This document shows positions 25,817-33,191 of a DNA stretch of 51,687 nucleotides, piece after piece. The notes under the pieces are model-generated. The model was not told the origin of the DNA and ran no database searches. It worked only from the letters and a program-made list of their open reading frames with translations. A program made the position numbers and the translations under genes. This DNA comes from Arthrobacter cavernae (GTDB lineage Bacteria > Actinomycetota > Actinomycetes > Actinomycetales > Micrococcaceae). The first letter of the stretch is position 1. Each line of letters opens with the position of its first letter. Where the stretch lies: assembly GCF_017368795.1 (NCBI RefSeq), contig NZ_JAFNLL010000034.1:1-51687 (forward strand). Reading direction: 5' to 3'.

Positions 25817-26322
25817 GAAGCTGCCCGTTCCTCGCCGCTGTCAGTGTCCTGGTGTGTGCCGGACTGGTTTGTGCCCCGCCCGTCCGTGTCCGCGCTGCCG
25901 GAGGGATCGTCGTCGACGAGTTCGCCCTCCAACACGGTCACCGGAGGGGTCTCAGGTGGTGCCGCCGTCGTCGAGCCTTCAATTTCGACCGCCGGAACGT
26001 AGTCCAGCAGGGCATCGCTGTGGACCTCCGCCTTGTCGCTTCCGTTCGCGATGACCACCGCGATCCAGGGCAGGAACACGGCGCCCGCCACGGCGATGAT
26101 CTTGAACCAGCCATCCACCACGAAGATCAGGATGATGCACACCATGCGGATGCCCATGGCCACGGCGTACTTGATCATGCGGTCCCGCATGTCGTCCGAG
26201 TGGGCGGCCGCGGCGTCGGTGATGCTGTGGACTTCGGGGTCACTCGAGACCGCGTCCGGATCCCCGGGCACTTGCTGCAGGGGACTGTTCTCTCGTGTCA
26301 CGGCTGAATCATCACGCTCCAA
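25813..26322 (-). CDS. DUF3099 membrane protein (169 aa)
   Basis: Small membrane protein of unknown function, typical of actinobacteria. The DUF3099 core is seen: SITDAAAAHSDDMRDRMIKYAVAMG, then two transmembrane segments (MVCIILIFVVDGWFKIIAV and AGAVFLPWIAVVIAN) and an acidic, Pro/Thr-rich tail of ~70 residues. The TTG at 26322 is preferred because GGGGAG lies a few bases upstream; a GTG at 26301 would shorten it by seven residues. First gene of a DUF3099-small protein-SURF1-YbaK operon, divergent from fabG. Confidence 0.8.
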   Translation of the reverse strand: MERDDSAVTRENSPLQQVPGDPDAVSSDPEVHSITDAAAAHSDDMRDRMIKYAVAMGIRMVCIILIFVVDGWFKIIAVAGAVFLPWIAVVIANGSDKAEVHSDALLDYVPAVEIEGSTTAAPPETPPVTVLEGELVDDDPSGSADTDGRGTNQSGTHQDTDSGEERAAS

Positions 26323-26478
26323 AAAGGCTCCCCTCAATTCTCTCACCAAGGGCCGGGCCACCCAAACCACGCGGGACGCGGCTACCGGCACGTTGCCATT
26401 GCTGGCGGCTAAGATCAAAGGCAGGAAAATCCCTCTTTCACCGCGGCACAAGCATGCCGCAGAATCCGGAGCCACAGC

Positions 26479-27204
26479 ATGTCTGAAGCAGTATCCACCG
26501 GCCGCAGCGTCCTCATCACCGGCGGCAACCGCGGTATCGGCCTGGCCATCGCGGAGTCCTTCCTCGCCAACGGTGACAAGGTGGCGGTGACGTACCGCAG
26601 CGAATCCGAACTCCCGGAGGGCATCCTGGGCGTCCAGGCCGACGTCACGGACGAAGCTTCGCTGGACGCCGCCTTCAAGATCGTCGAAGAGGCACACGGC
26701 CCGGTGCAGGTCCTCGTGGCCAACGCCGGCATCACCAAGGACACCCTGCTGCTGCGCATGAGCGAGGACGATTTCGCCTCGGTCATCGACACCAACCTGA
26801 CCGGCGCCTTCCGCGTCATCAAGCGCGCCTCCAAGGGAATGATCCGCCTGCGCAAGGGCCGCGTGGTCCTGATCTCCTCGGTCTCCGGCCTCTACGGCGC
26901 CCCCGGACAGATTAACTACTCGGCCTCCAAGGCAGGCATGGTGGGCATTGCCCGCTCCCTGACCCGCGAACTGGGCAGCCGCGGCATCACAGCCAATGTG
27001 GTGGCGCCGGGCTTCATCAACACGGACATGACGGCGGCCCTTCCCGAGGAAACCCAGAAGGCCTACCTGGCCAGCGTGCCGGCGGCCCGCTTCGCCGAGG
27101 CCTCCGAGGTCGCCAACGTGGTCCGCTGGATCGCCAGCGACGAGGCCGCCTACATCTCCGGCGCGGTCATCCCGGTCGACGGCGGCCTGGGAATGGGCCA
27201 CTAG
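26479..27204 (+). CDS. fabG: 3-oxoacyl-[ACP] reductase FabG (241 aa)
   Basis: Classical SDR reducing 3-oxoacyl-ACP with NADPH in fatty acid synthesis. The cofactor motif is TGGNRGIG (~14-21), with NAGIT (~84-88), the catalytic Ser in VLISSVSG and YSASK (~150-154), followed by VVAPGFINTDMT. Length and motifs are standard. ATG at 26479. A terminator separates it from the following FabI-like SDR, so they may be separately transcribed although adjacent. Confidence 0.93.
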   Translation: MSEAVSTGRSVLITGGNRGIGLAIAESFLANGDKVAVTYRSESELPEGILGVQADVTDEASLDAAFKIVEEAHGPVQVLVANAGITKDTLLLRMSEDDFASVIDTNLTGAFRVIKRASKGMIRLRKGRVVLISSVSGLYGAPGQINYSASKAGMVGIARSLTRELGSRGITANVVAPGFINTDMTAALPEETQKAYLASVPAARFAEASEVANVVRWIASDEAAYISGAVIPVDGGLGMGH

Positions 27205-27220
27205 GGCCTTTCCCGGCACC

Positions 27221-27250
27221 GGCGGCCAACCAGGCCGCCAGGCGTTTTTT
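27221..27250 (+). terminator. Rho-independent terminator after fabG
   Basis: GGCGGCC (27221-27227) and GGCCGCC (27233-27239) form a 7-bp GC stem with a 5-nt loop, followed by AGGCG and six T residues (27245-27250). Confidence 0.85.
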
Positions 27251-27342
27251 GTGGGTCACGGACAAAGGGAAACCCCATGCCCGCTGGCATGATGGTTCCT
27301 GAACCCACAGTATTTTGGATGTTTTGAACAAAAGGAGCTCGA

Positions 27343-28095
27343 ATGGGACTGCTGGACAACAAGACCGCGATCGTCACCGGTTCTTCACGCGGAATCGGCG
27401 CTGAGGTAGCCAAGATCCTCGCAGGCGAGGGTGCTGCCGTCGTCGTCAACTACCGCCAGAAGGCGCCCCGCGCCAACAAGGTGGTGGCGGACATCCAGGC
27501 CGCCGGCGGCCGCGCCGCAGCAGTGGGCGCGGACCTCACCACTGCGGAGGGCGTGCACGCCCTAGCCAGCACCGCCATGGAGGAATTCGGTTCCCTCGAC
27601 GTCCTGGTGCTCAACGCATCAGGCGGCATGGAATCGGGCATGGAGGCGGACTACGCGCTCAAGCTGAACCGCGACGCCCAGATCAACATGCTCAACGCTG
27701 CCGTCCCGCTCATGCGGGAAGGCTCCCGGGTGGTCTTCGTCACCAGCCACCAGGCACACTTCGTGGACACCGTGCCCACCATGCCCGAATACGAGCCCGT
27801 TGCCCGCAGCAAGCGCGCCGGCGAGGTGGCGCTGCGTGAGCTGCTCCCCAACCTGGCCGAGAAGGGCATCTCGCTCGTGGTGGTGTCCGGCGACATGATC
27901 GAAGGCACCGTCACGGCCACGCTCCTGGACCGCTCCAACCCGGGCGCTATCGAGGCCCGCCGCGCCGAGGCCGGCAAGCTCTACTCGGTGGAAGAGTTCG
28001 CCGCGGAGGTCGCCAAGATGGTGACCGCCGACGTCGAGTCCGGCCACACCGAGTACGTCGGCGGCGCAGACTACTTCGGCAAGACCGCCGAGTAA
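27343..28095 (+). CDS. SDR oxidoreductase with FabI-like Y-x6-K site (250 aa)
   Basis: NAD(P)-dependent reductase of the short-chain superfamily. The N-terminus has a classical TGSSRGIG cofactor motif (12-19) and LNASGG. The active site is not the classical YxxxK: S135 is followed by Y150 and K157 in EYEPVARSK, a Y-x6-K spacing as in FabI/InhA enoyl-ACP reductases. A position 10 residues before Y150 is Phe, comparable to InhA. Next to fabG, an enoyl-ACP reductase role is plausible, but the cofactor motif argues for caution. ATG at 27343 with an AGGAGC site. Confidence 0.82.
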   Translation: MGLLDNKTAIVTGSSRGIGAEVAKILAGEGAAVVVNYRQKAPRANKVVADIQAAGGRAAAVGADLTTAEGVHALASTAMEEFGSLDVLVLNASGGMESGMEADYALKLNRDAQINMLNAAVPLMREGSRVVFVTSHQAHFVDTVPTMPEYEPVARSKRAGEVALRELLPNLAEKGISLVVVSGDMIEGTVTATLLDRSNPGAIEARRAEAGKLYSVEEFAAEVAKMVTADVESGHTEYVGGADYFGKTAE

Positions 28096-28111
28096 CAGTC
28101 TGCAAACAGCA

Positions 28112-28140
28112 GCGGCCAGGGAGAAGATCTCCCTGGCCGC
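28112..28140. terminator. Bidirectional terminator between the SDR gene and serB
   Basis: A perfect 13-bp stem (28112-28124 with 28128-28140, GCGGCCAGGGAGA arm) with a 3-nt loop lies between convergent genes. On the plus strand it is followed by TTGTGTTT. Confidence 0.8.
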
Positions 28141-28153
28141 TTGTGTTTGAGGA

Positions 28154-29047
28154 CTAGACGTTGGCGATATGCCGGACGGCGTCCAGGTACGGCATGTTGA
28201 TGGCGGCATCAGCCACGGCACGGACAGCCGGTTTGGCGTTGAATGCGATCCCGATCCCTGCCGCTCCCAGCATGTCGAGGTCGTTGGCGCCGTCGCCGAC
28301 GGCGATGCTGTGCTCCAGGCTGATGCCCTCGGTGGCAGCCCACTCGCGGAGGTACTTTTCCTTGGCGGCACGGTCGATCACGGCGCCGAGGACCTTGCCG
28401 GTCAGGACGCCGTCGACGATTTCCAGCTCGTTGGCGATCCAGTAGTCCAGGCCGAGCTCACCGGCGATCGGGCCAAGGATCTGGTTGAAGCCACCCGAGA
28501 CGACGGCCACCACGTGGCCCGCGGCCTTGAATGCGGCGACCAACTCGGCCGCGCCCAGGCTGAGGCGGACTTCCTCGCGCACGGAGTCGACGACGGCGGC
28601 GGGCAGCCCGGCCAACACGGCCACGCGGGCGTGCAGGCTCTGGGCGAAGTCCAGTTCGCCGCGCATGGCGGCCTCGGTGACGGCGGCGACTTCTTCGCGC
28701 TTGCCGGCGTGGGCGGCAAGGAGTTCGATGACTTCCTGCTGGATGAGGGTGGAATCGACATCCATGATGAGGAGCTTGCGGGGGGCCTCGCGCAGGCCGG
28801 TAGGAACGATCGCGGTGTCCACGCCCTCGCCCGCGGCGTCCGCCACCCGGCGTCGGATCCCGGCGAGGTCCGCAGCGGTGCCGCCCTCCACGGCCAGGCC
28901 GATCGTGCAGACCCCGAAGCGCTCATCGCCGGAGCGGGCCTCGGACGTGAAGGACGCTCCCACATCGGAGAGCACCTTGCGCAGGTGTTCCAGCTCCACA
29001 GGGGACAAATTCACGCCATAGCTGACCGCAGCCAAGTTCGAAGTCAT
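28154..29047 (-). CDS. serB: Phosphoserine phosphatase SerB (297 aa)
   Basis: HAD-superfamily enzyme for the last step of serine biosynthesis. The HAD motif I is MDVDSTLIQQEVIELLA (~96-112). Motif II lies in VVSGGFNQIL (~188), and motifs III/IV are in the lysine-containing stretch and AVGDGANDLDMLGAAGIGIAF (~252-272). An N-terminal ~90-residue region resembles a regulatory (ACT-like) domain. The ATG at 29047 (MTSNLAAVSYGVN) is chosen over an upstream ATG that would reach into the divergent promoter region. Confidence 0.94.
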   Translation of the reverse strand: MTSNLAAVSYGVNLSPVELEHLRKVLSDVGASFTSEARSGDERFGVCTIGLAVEGGTAADLAGIRRRVADAAGEGVDTAIVPTGLREAPRKLLIMDVDSTLIQQEVIELLAAHAGKREEVAAVTEAAMRGELDFAQSLHARVAVLAGLPAAVVDSVREEVRLSLGAAELVAAFKAAGHVVAVVSGGFNQILGPIAGELGLDYWIANELEIVDGVLTGKVLGAVIDRAAKEKYLREWAATEGISLEHSIAVGDGANDLDMLGAAGIGIAFNAKPAVRAVADAAINMPYLDAVRHIANV

Positions 29048-29158
29048 GCCCCCAATCCTATCGAGCGCGGCACGCCGCCCCGAATTCGTTTCGCGGCCTG
29101 CCGGCACCGCCCGATCCGGTTATCAGTCACGCTGCTTTTTGTCCTAGTGTCTACTCCT

Positions 29159-29944
29159 ATGAGTGATGTTCTTGAATTGGCTTCCGTCAGCGTTGTCCGA
29201 GGTACCAAGACCCTGCTGGACAAGGTGGACTGGCAGGTCAATGAAGGCGAACGCTGGGTCATCCTCGGCCCCAACGGAGCCGGCAAGACCACTCTGCTCC
29301 AGATTGCCGCGGCCCGCCTGCACCCGAGTTCCGGCACGGCCGGCATCCTCGACGAGACGCTGGGCCGCGTGGACGTTTTTGAGTTGCGCCCCCGCATCGG
29401 CCTGTCCTCTGCCGCGCTGGCCACCCAGATTCCCGAGCACGAAAAGGTGCTCAACGTGGTGGTGACCGCCGCGTACGGCGTCACCGGCCGCTGGCGCGAA
29501 GGCTACGAACGCGACGACGAACGCCGCGCCTTCGGCCTGCTCAACGAGTGGGGGATGGGCCCGCTCCTGAACCGCTCCTTCGCTTCCCTGTCCGAAGGCG
29601 AACGCAAGCGAGTCCAGATTGCCCGCGCCCTCATGACGGACCCTGAACTCCTCCTGCTCGACGAGCCGGCAGCCGGCCTGGACCTGGGCGGCCGCGAGGA
29701 ACTCGTGCACCGGCTCAGCGAACTGGCCCACGACGAGGACGCTCCCGCCATGGTCCTGGTCACCCACCACCTGGAGGAAGTCCCGCCGGGCTTCACCCAC
29801 GCGATGCTCCTGCGCGACGGCGGCGTGGTGGCCGCCGGCCCCATCGGCGACGTCCTCACAACCGACCACCTCAGCACCACCTTCGGGCTGCCCCTGGACG
29901 TAACGGAGAACTCCGGCCGGTACACGGCCACCGCCCGCCGCTGA
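29159..29944 (+). CDS. Stand-alone ABC ATP-binding protein (261 aa)
   Basis: Single ABC ATPase domain with Walker A GPNGAGKTTLL (~38-48), signature ASLSEGERKRVQIARAL (~141-157; SEG instead of the usual SGG), Walker B LLLLDEPAAGLDLGG (~162-176) and LVTHHLEEVPPG. No permease gene is adjacent. The next gene is an unrelated TSUP permease, 16 bases away. It resembles YlmA/ModF-like lone ATPases of unknown role. TAGTGT eight bases before the ATG suggests a leaderless transcript. Confidence 0.88.
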   Translation: MSDVLELASVSVVRGTKTLLDKVDWQVNEGERWVILGPNGAGKTTLLQIAAARLHPSSGTAGILDETLGRVDVFELRPRIGLSSAALATQIPEHEKVLNVVVTAAYGVTGRWREGYERDDERRAFGLLNEWGMGPLLNRSFASLSEGERKRVQIARALMTDPELLLLDEPAAGLDLGGREELVHRLSELAHDEDAPAMVLVTHHLEEVPPGFTHAMLLRDGGVVAAGPIGDVLTTDHLSTTFGLPLDVTENSGRYTATARR

Positions 29945-29960
29945 GCGGCGCCGGCCTCCT

Positions 29961-30746
29961 GTGGAGATCCTCAACGGCGTCATTATTTTCTTTGCCGGCC
30001 TGTGGGCCGGGACCATCAACAGCGTGGTCGGCTCCGGCACCCTGGTGACCTTCCCCGTGCTGATCGCCCTGGGCTATGCGCCCGTCACCGCCTCGATCAG
30101 CAACGCCATGGGCCTGGTGGCCGGGAACGCCTCCGGGGCCTGGGGCTACCGGCATGAACTCAAGGGCCGCGGCCGCCAGCTGCTGCGCCTGCTGCCTGCC
30201 TCGGTCCTGGGCGGCATCACCGGGGCGTGGCTTCTGCTGCACCTGCCGGAGAAGGTATTCCACTATGCCGCGCCTGTCCTGATCGTGCTCGCACTGCTCA
30301 TGGTGGTTTTCCAGCCAAAACTGCAGCAGTGGGTCCGTGACCGCGCCGAAAACCCGGAGCACGCCCTGCAGGACAAACGCCACGGTGCCATCCTGGTGCT
30401 CCTCGTCTTCCTGGCCGGAATCTACGGTGGCTACTTCGTCGCCGCCCAGGGCATCCTGCTGGTCGGCATCCTGGGCGTCTTCATGACCGGGACCATCCAG
30501 AACGCCAATGCCGTGAAGAACATCCTGGTGCTGGCCGTCAACATCGTGGCTGCAAGTTCTTACCTGATTTTTGCGTTCGGCCGGATTGAATGGCCCGTGG
30601 TGGGACTCATCGCCGTCAGCTCCCTCATCGGCGGCGTGATCGGTTCCAAAGTGGGCCGGCGCCTCAAGCCCGTGGCGCTCAGAACGGTGATCTTCGCCCT
30701 GGGCCTGGTGGCCCTCGGCTTCATGATCGCCAATCTGCTGAAATAA
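29961..30746 (+). CDS. TSUP (TauE/SafE) family membrane permease (261 aa)
   Basis: Probable exporter or importer of sulfur-containing or organic anions. It has about eight transmembrane helices with two internally similar halves. The first opens FFAGLWAGTINSVVGSGTL (~9-27) and the second FLAGIYGGYFVAAQGILLV (~151-169), the paired Gly-rich motifs of the family. Start is a GTG at 29961. It lies 16 bases after the ABC ATPase and 7 before the methyltransferase, so the three may be one transcript. Substrate unknown. Confidence 0.9.
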   Translation: MEILNGVIIFFAGLWAGTINSVVGSGTLVTFPVLIALGYAPVTASISNAMGLVAGNASGAWGYRHELKGRGRQLLRLLPASVLGGITGAWLLLHLPEKVFHYAAPVLIVLALLMVVFQPKLQQWVRDRAENPEHALQDKRHGAILVLLVFLAGIYGGYFVAAQGILLVGILGVFMTGTIQNANAVKNILVLAVNIVAASSYLIFAFGRIEWPVVGLIAVSSLIGGVIGSKVGRRLKPVALRTVIFALGLVALGFMIANLLK

Positions 30747-30753
30747 TCACCGG

Positions 30754-31563
30754 GTGACGTTCCACTACCTCGAAACCGCCGATGACCCGCGCGTGGCCGA
30801 CTACACCCGGCTGACCGACGTGCACCTGCGCAAGCTCCGTGAGCCCGAAGAAGGCATGTACATCGCCGAGTCCTCCCGTGTGCTCCGCCGGGCCCTCGCC
30901 GCCGGACACCGGCCCCGGTCCTTCTTCCTCGCCGAGAAGTGGCTGGAAGACCTCGACGACGTCTTCCGGGATTTCCCGGACGTCCCGGTCTACATCGGCA
31001 AAGCCCAGCTGCTCGAGGAGATCACCGGCTTCCACCTGCACCGCGGCGCCATGGCGGCCATGCACCGCCCGGCCCCCGTGCCGCTCGAAGAATTGCTGGC
31101 CGGTGCGCAGCGGGTCGCCGTGCTGGAGGACATCGTCGACCACACCAACGTCGGCGCCATCTTCCGTTCCGCCGCAGCCCTCGGCGTGGATGCCGTGCTG
31201 GTCTCGCCGCGGTGCGGGGACCCCTTGTACCGGCGCAGCGTGCGCGTCAGCATGGGCACGGTCTTCCAGGTCCCGTGGGCGCGGCTGGAAAGCTGGCCCG
31301 GTGACCTGGAGCAGCTCAAGAAGCAGGGCTTCACGCTAGCCGCCATGGAACTCACGGACGATGCCGTGGACCTCGACGAGCTCGCCGCCCGGAAGATCCC
31401 CAGGCTCGCCCTGGTGCTCGGCACCGAAGGCGCCGGCATGAGCGCGGAGACTCTCGCCGCCGTCGACCTCGCCGTCAAGATCCCCATGCGCGCCGGCGTC
31501 GATTCCCTCAACGTGGCCGCTGCCTCGGCCGTGGCGTTCTGGGAACTGCGGCCGCGGGACTAA
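30754..31563 (+). CDS. SpoU/TrmH-family RNA 2'-O-methyltransferase (269 aa)
   Basis: SPOUT-class methyltransferase using S-adenosylmethionine on rRNA or tRNA. The three SpoU motifs are present: NVGAIFRSAAALGVDAVL (~131-148), LALVLGTEGAGMS (~217-229) and IPMRAGVDSLNVAAASAVAF (~244-263). An N-terminal substrate-binding domain covers ~1-110. Start is a GTG at 30754, seven bases after the TSUP stop. Target RNA cannot be told from sequence. Confidence 0.92.
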   Translation: MTFHYLETADDPRVADYTRLTDVHLRKLREPEEGMYIAESSRVLRRALAAGHRPRSFFLAEKWLEDLDDVFRDFPDVPVYIGKAQLLEEITGFHLHRGAMAAMHRPAPVPLEELLAGAQRVAVLEDIVDHTNVGAIFRSAAALGVDAVLVSPRCGDPLYRRSVRVSMGTVFQVPWARLESWPGDLEQLKKQGFTLAAMELTDDAVDLDELAARKIPRLALVLGTEGAGMSAETLAAVDLAVKIPMRAGVDSLNVAAASAVAFWELRPRD

Positions 31564-31588
31564 CCTCGCCGCGCCGGCCGGCGGGAAG

Positions 31589-31618
31589 TTCATGGGGCAG
31601 GGGCGTTTCCGGTATGAT
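31589..31618 (+). promoter_or_regulatory. Promoter for rpmE2
   Basis: TTCATG (31589-31594) and TATGAT (31613-31618) are separated by 18 bases, just after the methyltransferase stop. No AT-rich Zur-type palindrome is seen around it. Confidence 0.55.
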
Positions 31619-31624
31619 TGATTG

Positions 31625-31726
31625 TTGGCCCGGCACCTGGCATTCGTTCTGAATGGCAGAGACGGGACCACTCCCATTCATACCTGGCAGCTGGCAAAAT
31701 CCAGTTGCGTGAACAAAGGTCCCATT
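31625..31726 (+). promoter_or_regulatory. Structured 5' leader of L31, candidate ribosomal-protein leader
   Basis: About 100 untranslated bases precede rpmE2. They contain small hairpins (CATTC-GTTCT-GAATG and GGGA-CCAC-TCCC) and a CTGGCAGCTGGCA direct repeat near the gene. L31 leader RNAs that bind L31 have been described for actinobacteria; I recall the class but cannot test the match here. Confidence 0.35.
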
Positions 31727-31981
31727 ATGAAGTCTGATATCCACCCGAAGTACGAAGCTGTTGTTTTCAACGACCTGGCTTCCGGCGTTAAGTTCCTGAC
31801 CAAGTCCACCGTGTCTTCCTCGAAGACCATCGAGTGGGAAGACGGCAACACCTACCCGGTTATCGACGTCGAAATCTCTTCGGAGTCCCACCCGTTCTAC
31901 ACGGGCAAGCAGCGCATCATGGACTCCGCAGGCCGTGTCGAGCGCTTCAACGCTCGCTTCGCGGGCTTCGGCAAGAAGTAA
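31727..31981 (+). CDS. rpmE2: Type B 50S ribosomal protein L31 (84 aa)
   Basis: Large-subunit ribosomal protein. It starts [20 protein letters not shown] and ends [18 protein letters not shown]. It has no cysteines and so lacks the zinc-binding CxxC pair of type A L31, marking it as the zinc-independent form that in many actinobacteria replaces type A under zinc limitation. Here it has its own promoter, a long leader and a strong terminator, i.e. a monocistronic unit. Confidence 0.95.
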   Translation: MKSDIHPKYEAVVFNDLASGVKFLTKSTVSSSKTIEWEDGNTYPVIDVEISSESHPFYTGKQRIMDSAGRVERFNARFAGFGKK

Positions 31982-32004
31982 CACACTTCACCCACAGCGT
32001 TTCG

Positions 32005-32052
32005 CGAATGCCCGCATTGCTGGATTCTCCGGCAATGCGGGCATTCGTGTTT
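32005..32052 (+). terminator. Strong terminator after rpmE2
   Basis: A perfect 16-bp stem (CGAATGCCCGCATTGC at 32005-32020 with its complement at 32032-32047) and an 11-nt loop are followed by TGTTTTCC. Confidence 0.9.
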
Positions 32053-32070
32053 TCCGGCAAGATGGAACGC

Positions 32071-33168
32071 ATGACGTCCGACTCCAGCGCACCTCTCCGG
32101 CCCGACGACGGTACCCGCCTCCACGGCGAATACAAGGTCCCCGGCGGGAAGCTGGTGGTGGTGGACCTCGACGTCGTTGACGGGCACCTGGCCGGAGTCT
32201 CGGTCAGCGGGGACTTCTTCCTCGAACCGGACGAGGCCCTGCTGGACATCAACCGCGCGCTCACCGGCCTTCCGGAGTCCGCCGCCGCGGCCGACATCTC
32301 CGCCGCCGTCACCGCGGCCCTTCCCGCCGACGCCGTGCTGTTCGGCTTCTCTGCCGACGCCGTCGCCGTGGCTGTCCGACGGGCCCTGTCCCGGGCGAGC
32401 GGCTGGGCGGACCACCAGTGGGAAATCATCCCGCCGTCGGTGCTGCCCACGCATGTCAATGTGGCCCTCGACGAGGTCCTCACGGAGGAAGTCGGCTCGG
32501 GCCGGCGCAACCCCACCCTCCGCTTCTGGGATTGGGAGGAGCCATCCGTGGTGATCGGCAGTTTCCAATCCGTCCGCAACGAGGTGGACCCCGACGGCGT
32601 GTCCCGGCACGGCATCACCGTGGTCCGGCGCATCAGCGGGGGCGGCGCCATGTTCATGGAGGCCGGGAACTGCATCACGTACTCGCTCTACCTGCCGCAG
32701 ACGCTTGTGGACGGCATCAGCTTCGCCGATTCTTACGCCTTCCTGGACGCCTGGGTCATGGCGGCACTGGAGAAGCTGGGCATCAAGGCCTTCTACGTCC
32801 CGCTCAACGATATCGTCACAGACCAGGGCAAGATCGGCGGGGCAGCGCAGAAGAGGCTCGCTAACGGCGGCATGCTCCACCACGTGACCATGAGCTACGA
32901 CATCGACGCCGACAAGATGGTTGACGTCCTGCGCATCGGCAAGGAAAAGCTCTCGGATAAGGGCACCCGCAGCGCCAAAAAGCGCGTGGACCCGCTGCGC
33001 CGCCATACCGGCCTGGCGCGGACCGAGATCATCGCGGCCATGCAGGAGGTCTTTGTGGAGCGCTACGGGGCCGTGGAGTCCAGCGTGTCGGAAGCCGAAC
33101 TGGCCATCGCCAAGGAGCGCGTGGCCGCCAAGTTCGGCACCGAGGAGTGGCTGAACCGGGTTCCCTGA
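32071..33168 (+). CDS. Lipoate-protein ligase with N-terminal accessory domain (365 aa)
   Basis: Attaches lipoate (or octanoate) to lysines of 2-oxoacid dehydrogenases and GcvH. The catalytic BPL/LplA domain covers ~120-365, with RFWDWEEPSVVIGSFQS, VVRRISGGGAMFM and DQGKIGGAAQKR holding the catalytic lysine. Residues ~15-105 (GEYKVPGGKLVVVDLDVVDG and GVSVSGDFFLEPDEALLDIN) match the small accessory domain that follows the catalytic domain in E. coli LplA, so the order is swapped. ATG at 32071; an ATG at 32062 would add three residues. Confidence 0.85.
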   Translation: MTSDSSAPLRPDDGTRLHGEYKVPGGKLVVVDLDVVDGHLAGVSVSGDFFLEPDEALLDINRALTGLPESAAAADISAAVTAALPADAVLFGFSADAVAVAVRRALSRASGWADHQWEIIPPSVLPTHVNVALDEVLTEEVGSGRRNPTLRFWDWEEPSVVIGSFQSVRNEVDPDGVSRHGITVVRRISGGGAMFMEAGNCITYSLYLPQTLVDGISFADSYAFLDAWVMAALEKLGIKAFYVPLNDIVTDQGKIGGAAQKRLANGGMLHHVTMSYDIDADKMVDVLRIGKEKLSDKGTRSAKKRVDPLRRHTGLARTEIIAAMQEVFVERYGAVESSVSEAELAIAKERVAAKFGTEEWLNRVP

Positions 33169-33191
33169 ACTGCCAGTTAACGGACGGGCCT

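Noticed and set aside
28169..29158. Upstream extension of the lone ABC ATPase frame opposite serB
   Set aside because: Antisense to serB. The ATG at 29159 gives a normal ABC domain start with a nearby -10 box.
31564..31726. Zur box upstream of zinc-independent L31
   Set aside because: No AT-rich palindrome resembling a Zur site was found by eye; only a sigma-type promoter and small hairpins.
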